DNA of 64,000 nucleotides from CAWHJB01 sp963698715 (GTDB lineage: Bacteria > Chloroflexota > Anaerolineae > Anaerolineales > UBA4823): the NCBI GenBank assembly GCA_963698715.1, contig CAVORW010000004.1, positions 62,001 to 126,000 of the forward strand, read 5' to 3'. A model generated the notes under the pieces. The model had not been told where the DNA came from. It searched no databases and saw only the letters and a list, made by a program, of their open reading frames with translations. The stretch's first letter is position 1, and every line of letters starts with the position of its first letter. The position numbers and the translations under genes were made by a program. Positions 43,083 through 51,663 of this stretch are shown here, piece after piece.

Positions 43083-44800
43083 GAAACGAAACCATCGCCC
43101 GCAACCTGATCCGATCATATCGTGAAGAACCGGATCGAACGGCTATCAACCTGCTTTTCAGCAGGCAGCCAGATAAGCTCGTAACTTACCGTGCTCTGAT
43201 GGAGGGGGCGGCTGGTTTTGCCCAGACGCTGAATGAGGAAGGCGTACAGCCGGGTGAAGTAGTTATCCTGATCTTGAATCAAGGGACAGATTTGGTTGAA
43301 TCTTTCTTTGGGACAATTCTCCAGGGCGCAATTCCATCCATTATGCCTTTCCTGACGGAAAAGCTGGCCCCCGAATATTACCGCTCCTCCTTAAAATCAC
43401 TGTTTGAGATTACTGCGCCTAAGGCTGTGATCACTTTTAGAGATTTTTTCGATGATGTCCGGCAGGTCTGCCAGGATTCGTCTGTAGTTCGCACCATTCT
43501 ATTGGGGGAAGCAGTAAAACCTCAGGCCGGTCCAAATTTGGAACAATTCGCAGGGTTCAGTCAATCTCCTGGTGAAATCGCCTTACTGCAACATTCTTCA
43601 GGGACAACTGGATTACAAAAAGGTGTTGCCCTCACCCATGAGGCGATTTTTAACCAGCTCGAACACTATAGCCAGGCCTTGCAGCTAAATCGAGAGGACG
43701 TGATCGTCAGCTGGCTGCCGCTTTATCATGACATGGGTTTGATTGCGGGATTTATACTGCCAGTATTAAAACGGATCCCTTTGGTGTTAATGTCACCTTT
43801 TGATTGGGTACGGGCTCCATACAAATTGATGCAAGCGGTTTCCAGCTATCGTGGCACATTAAGCTGGCTGCCGAATTTCGCCTATAATTTTTGTGCCCAG
43901 AAAATCCGCGATCGAGATCTGGAGGGGGTTGACCTATCCAGCTGGCGGGCAGTAATCAACTGCTCGGAACCCATGTATTGGGGCAGCCATGTTATGTTCC
44001 AGGAGAGATTTCAGTCCTACGGCCTGGATCCATCGGCTCTGGCAACCTGCTATGCTATGGCAGAAAACGTGTTTGCAGTCAGCCAGAGTGCTTTAGGTCA
44101 GCCTACAGTCGTTGATCTGATCAACCAGGATGCTCTTTTAACTCGCCAGACGGCTGAGCCTGCTGTGACTGAAAGCCAGACCACAATTCGGATGCTCTCT
44201 ACTGGTAAGCCACTTTCCAATACCCGTGTACAGATTCTGGATCAGAATGGTCAGGGCTTGGCCCAGCGTCAGGTTGGTGAAATTGCTATTAAAGGCGACT
44301 GCATGCTGACAGGTTACTTTAATCGCCCAGACCTGACCGAAAAAGCTTTTATTAATGGCTGGTATCTAACGGGCGACCTTGGATACCTGGCAGATGGCGA
44401 GCTGTATGTAACCGGCCGAAAGAAAGACCTGATAATTGTTGGTGGGAAGAATATTTACCCTCAGGATCTGGAGAGGCTAGCAGGGCAGGTAGCAGGCGTG
44501 CATCCCGGACGAGTGGTAGCCTTTGGAATTTTCAATGAGCGAGCCGGCACGGAGGATGTGGCGATCGTAGCCGAAATTGGATCCCCAGATGGATCCCTGA
44601 TTTCCAAAGTCTCGGACGAACAAGCTGCCCAGCTTGCATCCAAGATCCGGCTGAGCGTTCACCAGGGCTCGGATATTGCCGTTCGGTATGTGAAAGTTGT
44701 CGAGCGAAACTGGTTATTAAAAACCAGCAGCGGGAAAATAGCCCGCAACGCGAACCGGGAAAAATTTCAGTCTGTCTTCAGTCAAGAGTTGGGGGTGTAG
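43079..44800 (+). CDS. FAAL-type AMP-dependent acyl ligase
   Basis: A 573-residue adenylate-forming enzyme that activates an acid as acyl-AMP and loads it on a carrier protein. Seen: A3 loop LLQHSSGTTGLQKGVALTH, SWLPLYHDMGLIAGF (a hallmark of fatty acyl-AMP ligases), the A5 NFAYNF and the A8/A10 region GRKKDLIIVGGKNIYPQDLE, KTSSGKIARN. The Lys of the last motif is the A10 Lys. It starts with TTG overlapping the ACP stop (TTGA), so the two are coupled. It replaces DltA in a Dlt-like set, suggesting a fatty or other carboxylic acid rather than D-alanine. Confidence 0.9.
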   Translation: MRNETIARNLIRSYREEPDRTAINLLFSRQPDKLVTYRALMEGAAGFAQTLNEEGVQPGEVVILILNQGTDLVESFFGTILQGAIPSIMPFLTEKLAPEYYRSSLKSLFEITAPKAVITFRDFFDDVRQVCQDSSVVRTILLGEAVKPQAGPNLEQFAGFSQSPGEIALLQHSSGTTGLQKGVALTHEAIFNQLEHYSQALQLNREDVIVSWLPLYHDMGLIAGFILPVLKRIPLVLMSPFDWVRAPYKLMQAVSSYRGTLSWLPNFAYNFCAQKIRDRDLEGVDLSSWRAVINCSEPMYWGSHVMFQERFQSYGLDPSALATCYAMAENVFAVSQSALGQPTVVDLINQDALLTRQTAEPAVTESQTTIRMLSTGKPLSNTRVQILDQNGQGLAQRQVGEIAIKGDCMLTGYFNRPDLTEKAFINGWYLTGDLGYLADGELYVTGRKKDLIIVGGKNIYPQDLERLAGQVAGVHPGRVVAFGIFNERAGTEDVAIVAEIGSPDGSLISKVSDEQAAQLASKIRLSVHQGSDIAVRYVKVVERNWLLKTSSGKIARNANREKFQSVFSQELGV

Positions 44801-44933
44801 ATCTAAAAATCGTTGTGCTGATTGTGCCTATGGCGACGATTTATTGAGCACACAACATCCGTGAACTTGGAATGACTCGGTCTCTCAAAGCCAAAAGAAA
44901 ATATTAGCCCAAATTAGCGTGCTTAAGGATTGC

Positions 44934-47138
44934 TCAGGGATTTGGGATCGGCCGCCAAACCGGATCAAAATCGATCCGGGGATCAGTTGTCAGCTGTTTG
45001 CGACCCGCTCCTGTGACCGTAGCGATATAGATATCGTGGTTACTGCCTTTTGGCCAGCTCTCGAACACAATCCACAGCCCATCCGGTGAATAGCGCCCCT
45101 CTCGGGTTGGAATTGATTCTAAAACGACTGGATTATCATGCAGGCCTTCACTGTCAATTGCCGAAGCGACAAGTTCCGGAATAGCGCCCTCCCTCTGAGC
45201 CTGAGTGAAAAGGATTACCTCTCCATCCGGCGACCAGGTAGGATAAGCATTTACAAGGCTGGCACTGCGCGAGAATAATTCCTGGTCGCTCCCATCTGCG
45301 TTCATCAGCCATATCTGGGCCGGGCCGCGGCGAGTTGTGATAAAAGCTATTTTCTCGCCATCCGGAGACCAGGCCGGCTGCCGATCATAAGAATAAGTCT
45401 CTGGATTAGAGAGCATACTAACCGTGTTTTCTTCGAGGTTAAAGACATAAATTTGATCTCTGGCAAATTTACGGACCGATGTGAACGCGATTTTCTTGCC
45501 GTCCGGCGACCAGGCCGGGTCATAATCGCCACCCGGGGAGGTCAATAGAGGAGAAGGATCGCCCCCATTTTCAAGATCTAGAATAAACATCCCAGAACCC
45601 GGGTATTTCGATTGGTTGCTTTCACAAGGAGAAATAAACACCAGTTTTTTGCTGTCCGGTGAGAAGTCTGGCTGACAGGCGCCCCCGGTCAGATCGGTGA
45701 TCTGGATAATATTGGTACCATCCGCGTTAATTAGGTAAATTTGAACAGTCCCAGTCCGGTCGGATGCAAACGCGATTTGGCCGGCTCCACCACCCATAAA
45801 AGTAGGCACGGGTGTGAGAGTTGGGGTTTCGGTGGGTAGATCAGTCGCGGTTGGTACCGGGGTATCTGTAGCGGTCGGTGTAAGTGTATCTTCGGGTGGT
45901 AAAACAACCACCTCGGTCGGGGTCGGAGACGCCGGAAGCGTGACTGTCGGCGTTGCGGTTGATTGCTCCGGAAAAGCAACCGGCAAGCTGGTCGTAGCAC
46001 CCCGAATAAAAGCCATTGTCTGAGCCGGAATAGCGGGATCGCTGATATACGCTACAATACCACCAGCCAGCAAGATCATCCCAAAGATAAACAAAAACAA
46101 CCACAATGCCCGTTTTGTACCCGATTTGCGTGAAACAGGTCGATTCCTGGAAGCCAATGCCGATGATGGGCTGATCGGCATTGGGATCGGCGAACGCCCT
46201 TCCGGGTGAGGTACTGGGCCATTTCCATACCCTGGGAAGCTTTCATCCGGCTCGACTGGTATAGGTCTGGATTCTATATCCGGCGGGGGAGCAACCACAT
46301 ATTCATCCACACCAACCCTGCGTCTTGAGTTGGAACGGGCATTTAGCAAGGCCTGCTTGAACAAATCGGCATTCTGATAGCGATCGTCAGGCATAACTTC
46401 CAGCGACTTTTCTGTTGCTGAAGCCAGACGCTTGCTAACCCTGGGATTGTGCTTGCGGATGGGGGTTAAGTCGCCCTGACCCATCGCTCGCCCGAGTGCG
46501 TCTTCGGGGATAACACCGGTCAGAGCCGCATACAAAGTCGCGCCTAATGAGAAGATATCGGAGCGATGATCGGTGCGAGCCGTTCCATACTGCTCGGGGG
46601 GCGAGTAACCAGGAGTCATGGCTCGCGCTCCAGTCGTAGTCGCCTGCGATCCATAAAGGATTTTTGCCAGGCCAAAATCAACCAGAAAAATCTGTCCCTG
46701 GGGTGTAATTTTTACGTTCCCAGGTTTAATATCACGATGGACGATAGGAGGATTTAACGAGTCAAGATAAGTGAGCGCATCACATATTGCGGCGCCTATC
46801 ATGATTGCATCATCTTCGGGGATGAGGCCAATCCGATCCATCCGCTGGCGAAGATCTTCCCCCTCAATATAATCCATCACCAGATATTGGCCACGTTCCT
46901 GAATAACGAAATGATCCGTCACCCGTGGTAGATTGGGGTGCCTCAAACTTGCCAGGATCGTTGCTTCTCGCCGGAATTGGCGCGCGTACTCATCCGTAGT
47001 AAAGAGATTATCTTTTACGGCTACTTCGACACCCAGGTTTTCGTCAACAGCCCGGTATACGGACCCCATTCCCCCCTGACCCAAAATCTCGACGATCCGG
47101 TATCGATTATTGAGAAGAGCACCGCGTTCCAGTATCAT
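44934..47138 (-). CDS. Ser/Thr protein kinase with extracytoplasmic PD40 propeller
   Basis: A 734-residue one-pass receptor kinase. The kinase (about 8-270) has the P-loop GQGGMGSVYRAVD, the VAVKDN Lys, VHRDIKPGNVKI and VDFGLAK, with APE replaced by SPPEQYG. After a Pro-rich linker a TM helix (about 345-367, ALWLFLFIFGMILLAGGIVAYI) precedes a Pro/Thr stalk and a six-bladed PD40 propeller (repeats like PAWSPDGKKIAFTS, PTWSPDGEVILFTQ). It is 900 bases downstream of the lipoprotein pair. I pick the ATG at 47138 with GGAG 8 bases upstream; an ATG four codons earlier is possible. It may sense a cell-wall state and signal to the NTPase genes. Confidence 0.9.
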   Translation of the reverse strand: MILERGALLNNRYRIVEILGQGGMGSVYRAVDENLGVEVAVKDNLFTTDEYARQFRREATILASLRHPNLPRVTDHFVIQERGQYLVMDYIEGEDLRQRMDRIGLIPEDDAIMIGAAICDALTYLDSLNPPIVHRDIKPGNVKITPQGQIFLVDFGLAKILYGSQATTTGARAMTPGYSPPEQYGTARTDHRSDIFSLGATLYAALTGVIPEDALGRAMGQGDLTPIRKHNPRVSKRLASATEKSLEVMPDDRYQNADLFKQALLNARSNSRRRVGVDEYVVAPPPDIESRPIPVEPDESFPGYGNGPVPHPEGRSPIPMPISPSSALASRNRPVSRKSGTKRALWLFLFIFGMILLAGGIVAYISDPAIPAQTMAFIRGATTSLPVAFPEQSTATPTVTLPASPTPTEVVVLPPEDTLTPTATDTPVPTATDLPTETPTLTPVPTFMGGGAGQIAFASDRTGTVQIYLINADGTNIIQITDLTGGACQPDFSPDSKKLVFISPCESNQSKYPGSGMFILDLENGGDPSPLLTSPGGDYDPAWSPDGKKIAFTSVRKFARDQIYVFNLEENTVSMLSNPETYSYDRQPAWSPDGEKIAFITTRRGPAQIWLMNADGSDQELFSRSASLVNAYPTWSPDGEVILFTQAQREGAIPELVASAIDSEGLHDNPVVLESIPTREGRYSPDGLWIVFESWPKGSNHDIYIATVTGAGRKQLTTDPRIDFDPVWRPIPNP

Positions 47139-47923
47139 TGCACTCCACATAGGATGCTACCCAAACCGATCTGCACTTCGAGCCGATCCGAAAAGTGGTT
47201 TATATGGTTGTTGTTCCGTGCGCAGCACGGAACAACAACCATATATCTTCCGACTTTTCGGATAGATACTTAGCAGTAACAGCCTGTGCTGGATCAAATC
47301 CAAGTCACCACTTCGCAATATTCCCATTGTATCTCAATTTGGCCGCAGGATGGGTGCTGCAACGTGCTGCAAAGCCCGCGCACCCATTCAAATTTAAGAT
47401 GATCCTTGCATTCAAAGAGTTCAATCGAAATACCATTGATTTTCCTGTATGTTTGAAAAAGGTCCAGGAGGAGAATTTCACGAATTGCGTATATTGAACA
47501 AACAGATAAATGTAGATCTTTTGATAACCATTGCAGATAGCCTGATCACTTTCCATTATGTAGAGCAACATGAGTTCAGGATAGCTTGAACTCAAAGCCA
47601 GAAAGTCCCGTTGGATTGAAAAAATTGGCACAAAGCGCCAAAATTTTCAATAGCCTCCTTCATGGATTTGGGGATAGTTATCCCGTACACACGTAAGATT
47701 ACTCAATTTACAATTATCTAGGAATTATATCAGGTATATAGTTTGAAGATGATCGGTTTACGAAAATGATAAAAACGGCAAAAAGAATTACATTCCAAGG
47801 ATTAAATTCCCGGTTATCTTATGCCTGACAGCAGCCTGTATTGAATAGGAAAAGGAATTGGAGTGTTGGCAGGCGCTTGTTGCACCATCAACTACTCCAA
47901 TTCCTTTCGCTCTGGCTTCTGTC
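47139..47923. other. Spacer with a long palindrome; no gene seen
   Basis: The 785 bases before the kinase hold the inverted repeat at 47186-47263 and no convincing frame. A minus-strand frame of 108 codons around 47305-47631 lacks any family likeness or ribosome site and is left out. A promoter for the kinase is not obvious. Confidence 0.4.
47186..47263. repeat. Nested inverted repeat, 20-bp perfect inner arms
   Basis: Inner arms of 20 bases (47202-47221 and 47225-47244) are exact complements around a 3-base loop (GCA). Outer arms ATCCGAAAAGT (47186-47196) and ACTTTTCGGAT (47253-47263) add 11 perfect pairs. The whole 78-base element can fold into one long hairpin. It lies 48 bases upstream of the kinase start. 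Confidence 0.85.
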
Positions 47924-49171
47924 TTATTGCGGCAGCGCTAGCTGGATAATCAAAGGCTCGCTGGTGTTATTGTTTTCATTTTGTTCGCTTACCCGGCAAT
48001 ATGGCTCAACGAATTCTTCTCCGGCACAAGAATCAACCGTGATCACAATCCGAACCTCCTGGCCCAGAATCTCGTTTGGGAAGCCGACTGCCCCGTCCAG
48101 AATAATCTCCCCGCCAGGGGTCATATCTTGCTGGACAAAGGCGTAAAATGCACTATCCTGACCGATCACTTCCAATGGGCGTCCATAGGTACCGTCTGAG
48201 GCGCGCCCATCAGCGGATATCTTAAATATCTCTGCCGTCTGCCCACCCCGGTTATAGATGGTAATACGGATGGGAGTATAGAACAAATCCTCGCCGGAGA
48301 GCATACGCTCTCGCAAAACGTCATCATACGGGCGGCTCTCGACTTGCACGACCAAATCCGGCCCGCCAGTCAATACCTGGGGGTTGGGAAATGGCACATT
48401 GGCTTGTGTGGCTCTTCTTTCCACTTGATCCAACCAGGGCAATATATCATAGCCCTGCAGCAGCGCAGGCAGACGCTCGATCGACTGGGGTGAGCGAGAA
48501 GGCAGACCCGGTATCGAACGCATCACTTCATCCGGAGCAGTGTAAGCAAACTCACCCGCTCCGATTTGAATACTGGGCCCCATTGTTTGCTGATCGGTGT
48601 CCAGAACAGGTGTAAATTCGACTGTCCCTTCACTCACCGTAGCGATCGTGGCCTGCGAATCGGACAGATAAGTTACCACTGCCCAGGTGCCCAGCAGCTG
48701 GAGCTCCCCGCTTGGGGTTGAAACGAAATGGTCCCGGCAGTTCTGAAAAGACACCGATCCTTCTTCTACGCAAGAAGCGTTTCCACCCTGGAAGTTCGCT
48801 TTGGGGCAGGCCTTCTTCTGGATCGTCGAATTGAGAAAAACAAAGATCCGGCAGCTTTCCAGCTCGCCTCTACCCAGCAGGAGCGCTTCCCCTGTTTCAT
48901 CGGTGGAAACCCGGAATTCTTCAGGAAAAGGCTGAGGTAAATTTGTATCTAATAAATCTAATTGGGTATTCAACCCAAAAAAAACGCCGCTCGTCTGGCG
49001 GGTGATTGAAAAATCCGCGCTGGGTGTGGGAGTAAGTGTTGGTGGAATCGTAATGGTTAGCTCAGGAGTAACCACTACTGTCGGGGTGAAGGTCGCCCCA
49101 GGCAGGTTGCAGGCCAATAATACCAGTACTACCAGCAAGATAAAACTCACGAATCGCTTCTTTAGCACCAT
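47924..49171 (-). CDS. Lipoprotein with FecR-like and CARDB-like domains
   Basis: A 415-residue lipoprotein, lipobox LLAC after a hydrophobic signal. It has a short Thr/Pro linker and a FecR-like beta domain (about 45-195): VFFGLNTQLD, ESCRIFVFLNSTIQKKACPK, CVEEGSVSFQNCRDHFV, ELQLLGTWAVVTYL, then TVSEGTVEF. A CARDB-like immunoglobulin domain follows (about 255-415), with DLVVQVESR and ITIYNRGGQTAEIFK. The ATG at 49171 has GGAGAAAG upstream. Its N-terminal domain is a paralogue of the next upstream gene's, so the pair arose by duplication. They probably form a sensor with the STAND protein upstream or the kinase. Confidence 0.8.
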   Translation of the reverse strand: MVLKKRFVSFILLVVLVLLACNLPGATFTPTVVVTPELTITIPPTLTPTPSADFSITRQTSGVFFGLNTQLDLLDTNLPQPFPEEFRVSTDETGEALLLGRGELESCRIFVFLNSTIQKKACPKANFQGGNASCVEEGSVSFQNCRDHFVSTPSGELQLLGTWAVVTYLSDSQATIATVSEGTVEFTPVLDTDQQTMGPSIQIGAGEFAYTAPDEVMRSIPGLPSRSPQSIERLPALLQGYDILPWLDQVERRATQANVPFPNPQVLTGGPDLVVQVESRPYDDVLRERMLSGEDLFYTPIRITIYNRGGQTAEIFKISADGRASDGTYGRPLEVIGQDSAFYAFVQQDMTPGGEIILDGAVGFPNEILGQEVRIVITVDSCAGEEFVEPYCRVSEQNENNNTSEPLIIQLALPQ

Positions 49172-49254
49172 CTTTCTCCGTCCTTTTCGACAATAAGAAA
49201 ATTTGCGTTTTGTGGTGGCCGGTGCGTGCAGTTTACCCACACCTCAGCCAACGT

Positions 49255-51663
49255 TTAGCGGATGGCTTCGCTTTCCGCCATTGGCCCCCAACGCGGCTGC
49301 CAGTCACAATAATCATTTTCTGTCAGCCGACGGACATCCGATCCGTCCCTGCGCATGATATAGATTTCACACCCGTCTTCATTTTCGTACTGCTCTCGAT
49401 ACGATGTGAATGCAATCCACTCTCCATCAGGGGAAAAACTAGGGGCCAGATTATTGCCGCCCTCTGTGATGGCCTGCACATCTGTGCCATCCGTGTTCAT
49501 CACCAAGATCTCCCATCTCCAGGACTCACCTGCGTAGGTAGCAATTTTGCCTGCACTGGACCAATCCGAACGGCCACGCAAATTATCGATTCGATTGAGC
49601 CGGGTTGGGGTACCTCCCTCAGCATCGACGATAAAAAGCTGAACAATGCCTTCCCGATTAGAAGCGAAAAGAACCGTCTCTCCATCTGGTGACCAGACTG
49701 GGTCCCAGGCATAGCCCCAGGGCAATCCCACTAAACGGCGCGGGCTTTCACCCGAACGCTCCATGATCCAGACGCTGTTACCCGTATAAGGCTTGTCAGC
49801 AAAATCGCTCCGGTTCGTAAAAACAATCCTGTCGCCCTGCGGGGAAACGGCCGGAGCCGCCAGGTTGCCCAGATCCTCTGTCAGTTGAGTTACCTGGTTG
49901 CGCTCCAGATTCAGCTCGTAGATTTCATAGGTGCCGGTTCGATCAGCTACATACACCAGGCTCTTACCATCCGGCGCAAATGAGGGGAAAGCGTGGTTGA
50001 ATCCGGTCTCATAAGTAAGCTGGCGGTAGCCGGATCCAAAGGAGTTGACCATACAGATCTGCTGGTTGTCTGCGCGTCGGTCTAGATCGCAAACAAAAGC
50101 AATGCGACCATCCGGCTGGTCCGGGCAGGTGGGCTGGGAGAACACTGCTTGCTGCCACGTACCCGGTAAGTTGGGTTTCATATCATCCGGCCAGCCATAT
50201 ACCCGCGGGCTGTTGGAGATCTCGTAGTTGAAGATGGTCAGGCCAAATGGCCGGCCGCACGGTCCTAGTACGAAATCCCGGATGTTAATCGCGTATTCAG
50301 CACTATCCAGCTGAAGATCCGACTCACGAGCCAATGCACCTGTCCAGAACTGGTCATATTCGCTGGTGCGTGAATAACCTCCGCGCGGTTTGTGCCAGGT
50401 CTCTGGCTCAGCTGAAGCAACATCCAGGATTAACTCATAATCGCCTAAATCTGCCCAAGATTCCAGGCTGCCATCTCCTTGAGGGTCCAGACGCACAGAA
50501 ACCCGACCTGCGGCTGGAAATCCGGCTGGATAAGTGACGCAAATATATAGCTCGTCGCCCGACTGGAGTAGATAAAAATTGGCCCTCCCTTGCCGGCCGA
50601 CCTCGAAATTGCTAGCATAAGCCTGCCTGTATGCCCCGTCTTCGCAAGAGCCATCCAATTCAGGCGAGCTGGTTCTAACGAGAGCGGGAATCAGCAGCAG
50701 ATTGGGCGGCAGGACGGTTGGCGGCGGGGCGAACGTCGGGGTAGTTGTTATGGTGGGAATGTCAGTCGGGGTGAGGGTAATGATCGGCGTTTGAGTACCG
50801 GTAGGGGAAGGTGGCGGTAGCAAGGTAGGTGTAGGCGTTTGAGTGGGTGGAGGTTCGAACTGGGCCGGATCGACCCCATAGGCTCGACTGCGATCCATGG
50901 CTAGCGTAACCCAATCAAAAGCCTGAGGATACTGAACAAAAATCGGGCCGATCTCATAGAGCGGAACCGCCCGGCGCGCTGGGACTCCCGGAACAGCCTG
51001 AAAATCTTGATCTGGAGCCGTGTAAAAATATTCGCCTGCGCCCACTGCAACCGGACTGCCCATTGCTTGGGATGTATCATCTAATACTGCCTGCACGCTG
51101 GTATCGCCTTCGGTAACAGCCAACAGGGTCATTTTTTGAGCAGGCAGATATGTCACCGAAGCCCAGGTACCCAACAGCTTGACCTCACCGGAGGCAGTTT
51201 TAACGACATGATTGTGGCAGTTTTCAAATACCACTGAACCTTCTTCCAGGCAGGTTGTGTTACCAGCTGAAGCCGCCCGGTTGCAAGCCGAACGCTCCAG
51301 ACGGGTATCAAAAAATAGAAAGATCGAACAGGTTGCACCTTCAATCTCGCCTTTAATGACTGCCTCGCCGTCCTGCCCGGTTGTCGCCAGGAAATTAACC
51401 GGAAATGGCTGGGCAGCATCCACAGAAACTTCAGGCAATGGATCAGCCTCACCTAAAAATACTGCCGGCGTCAGGCGCTGGATCGTAAACTGAAAAGCAG
51501 TCTCCGCTGTGGGTGTCTGATCCGAGGTCTGAGTCTTTGAACAGCCAACAAATAAAATCAACAAGGCCATCAATACCAGGGCGATTATATGATCAACTAA
51601 GCAATGGAGCATTCTGCGAGATCCGGACTGGATTCTTGGCAAGAGAGCCTTCAATGAACTCAT
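49255..51663 (-). CDS. Lipoprotein with FecR-like domain and PD40 propeller
   Basis: An 802-residue lipoprotein with signal peptide and lipobox VGC (about residue 41). Domains: a FecR-like beta region (about 55-245) with FFDTRLERSACNRA, CLEEGSVVFENCHNHVV, GTWASVTYL; a Pro/Thr linker (about 270-330); a beta sandwich like CBM9 or DOMON (about 335-510, ELDGSCEDGAYRQA); and a PD40 propeller to the end (FAPDGKSLVYVADRTG, WSPDGETVLFASNREG, FSPDGEWIAFTSYREQ). It overlaps the zinc-ribbon STAND gene by four bases (ATGA), so these are translated together. It resembles the kinase's propeller and may share its ligand. Confidence 0.8.
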   Translation of the reverse strand: MSSLKALLPRIQSGSRRMLHCLVDHIIALVLMALLILFVGCSKTQTSDQTPTAETAFQFTIQRLTPAVFLGEADPLPEVSVDAAQPFPVNFLATTGQDGEAVIKGEIEGATCSIFLFFDTRLERSACNRAASAGNTTCLEEGSVVFENCHNHVVKTASGEVKLLGTWASVTYLPAQKMTLLAVTEGDTSVQAVLDDTSQAMGSPVAVGAGEYFYTAPDQDFQAVPGVPARRAVPLYEIGPIFVQYPQAFDWVTLAMDRSRAYGVDPAQFEPPPTQTPTPTLLPPPSPTGTQTPIITLTPTDIPTITTTPTFAPPPTVLPPNLLLIPALVRTSSPELDGSCEDGAYRQAYASNFEVGRQGRANFYLLQSGDELYICVTYPAGFPAAGRVSVRLDPQGDGSLESWADLGDYELILDVASAEPETWHKPRGGYSRTSEYDQFWTGALARESDLQLDSAEYAINIRDFVLGPCGRPFGLTIFNYEISNSPRVYGWPDDMKPNLPGTWQQAVFSQPTCPDQPDGRIAFVCDLDRRADNQQICMVNSFGSGYRQLTYETGFNHAFPSFAPDGKSLVYVADRTGTYEIYELNLERNQVTQLTEDLGNLAAPAVSPQGDRIVFTNRSDFADKPYTGNSVWIMERSGESPRRLVGLPWGYAWDPVWSPDGETVLFASNREGIVQLFIVDAEGGTPTRLNRIDNLRGRSDWSSAGKIATYAGESWRWEILVMNTDGTDVQAITEGGNNLAPSFSPDGEWIAFTSYREQYENEDGCEIYIMRRDGSDVRRLTENDYCDWQPRWGPMAESEAIR

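Noticed and set aside
47305..47631. 108-codon minus-strand frame before the kinase
   Set aside because: No ribosome site, no family likeness and composition like non-coding DNA.
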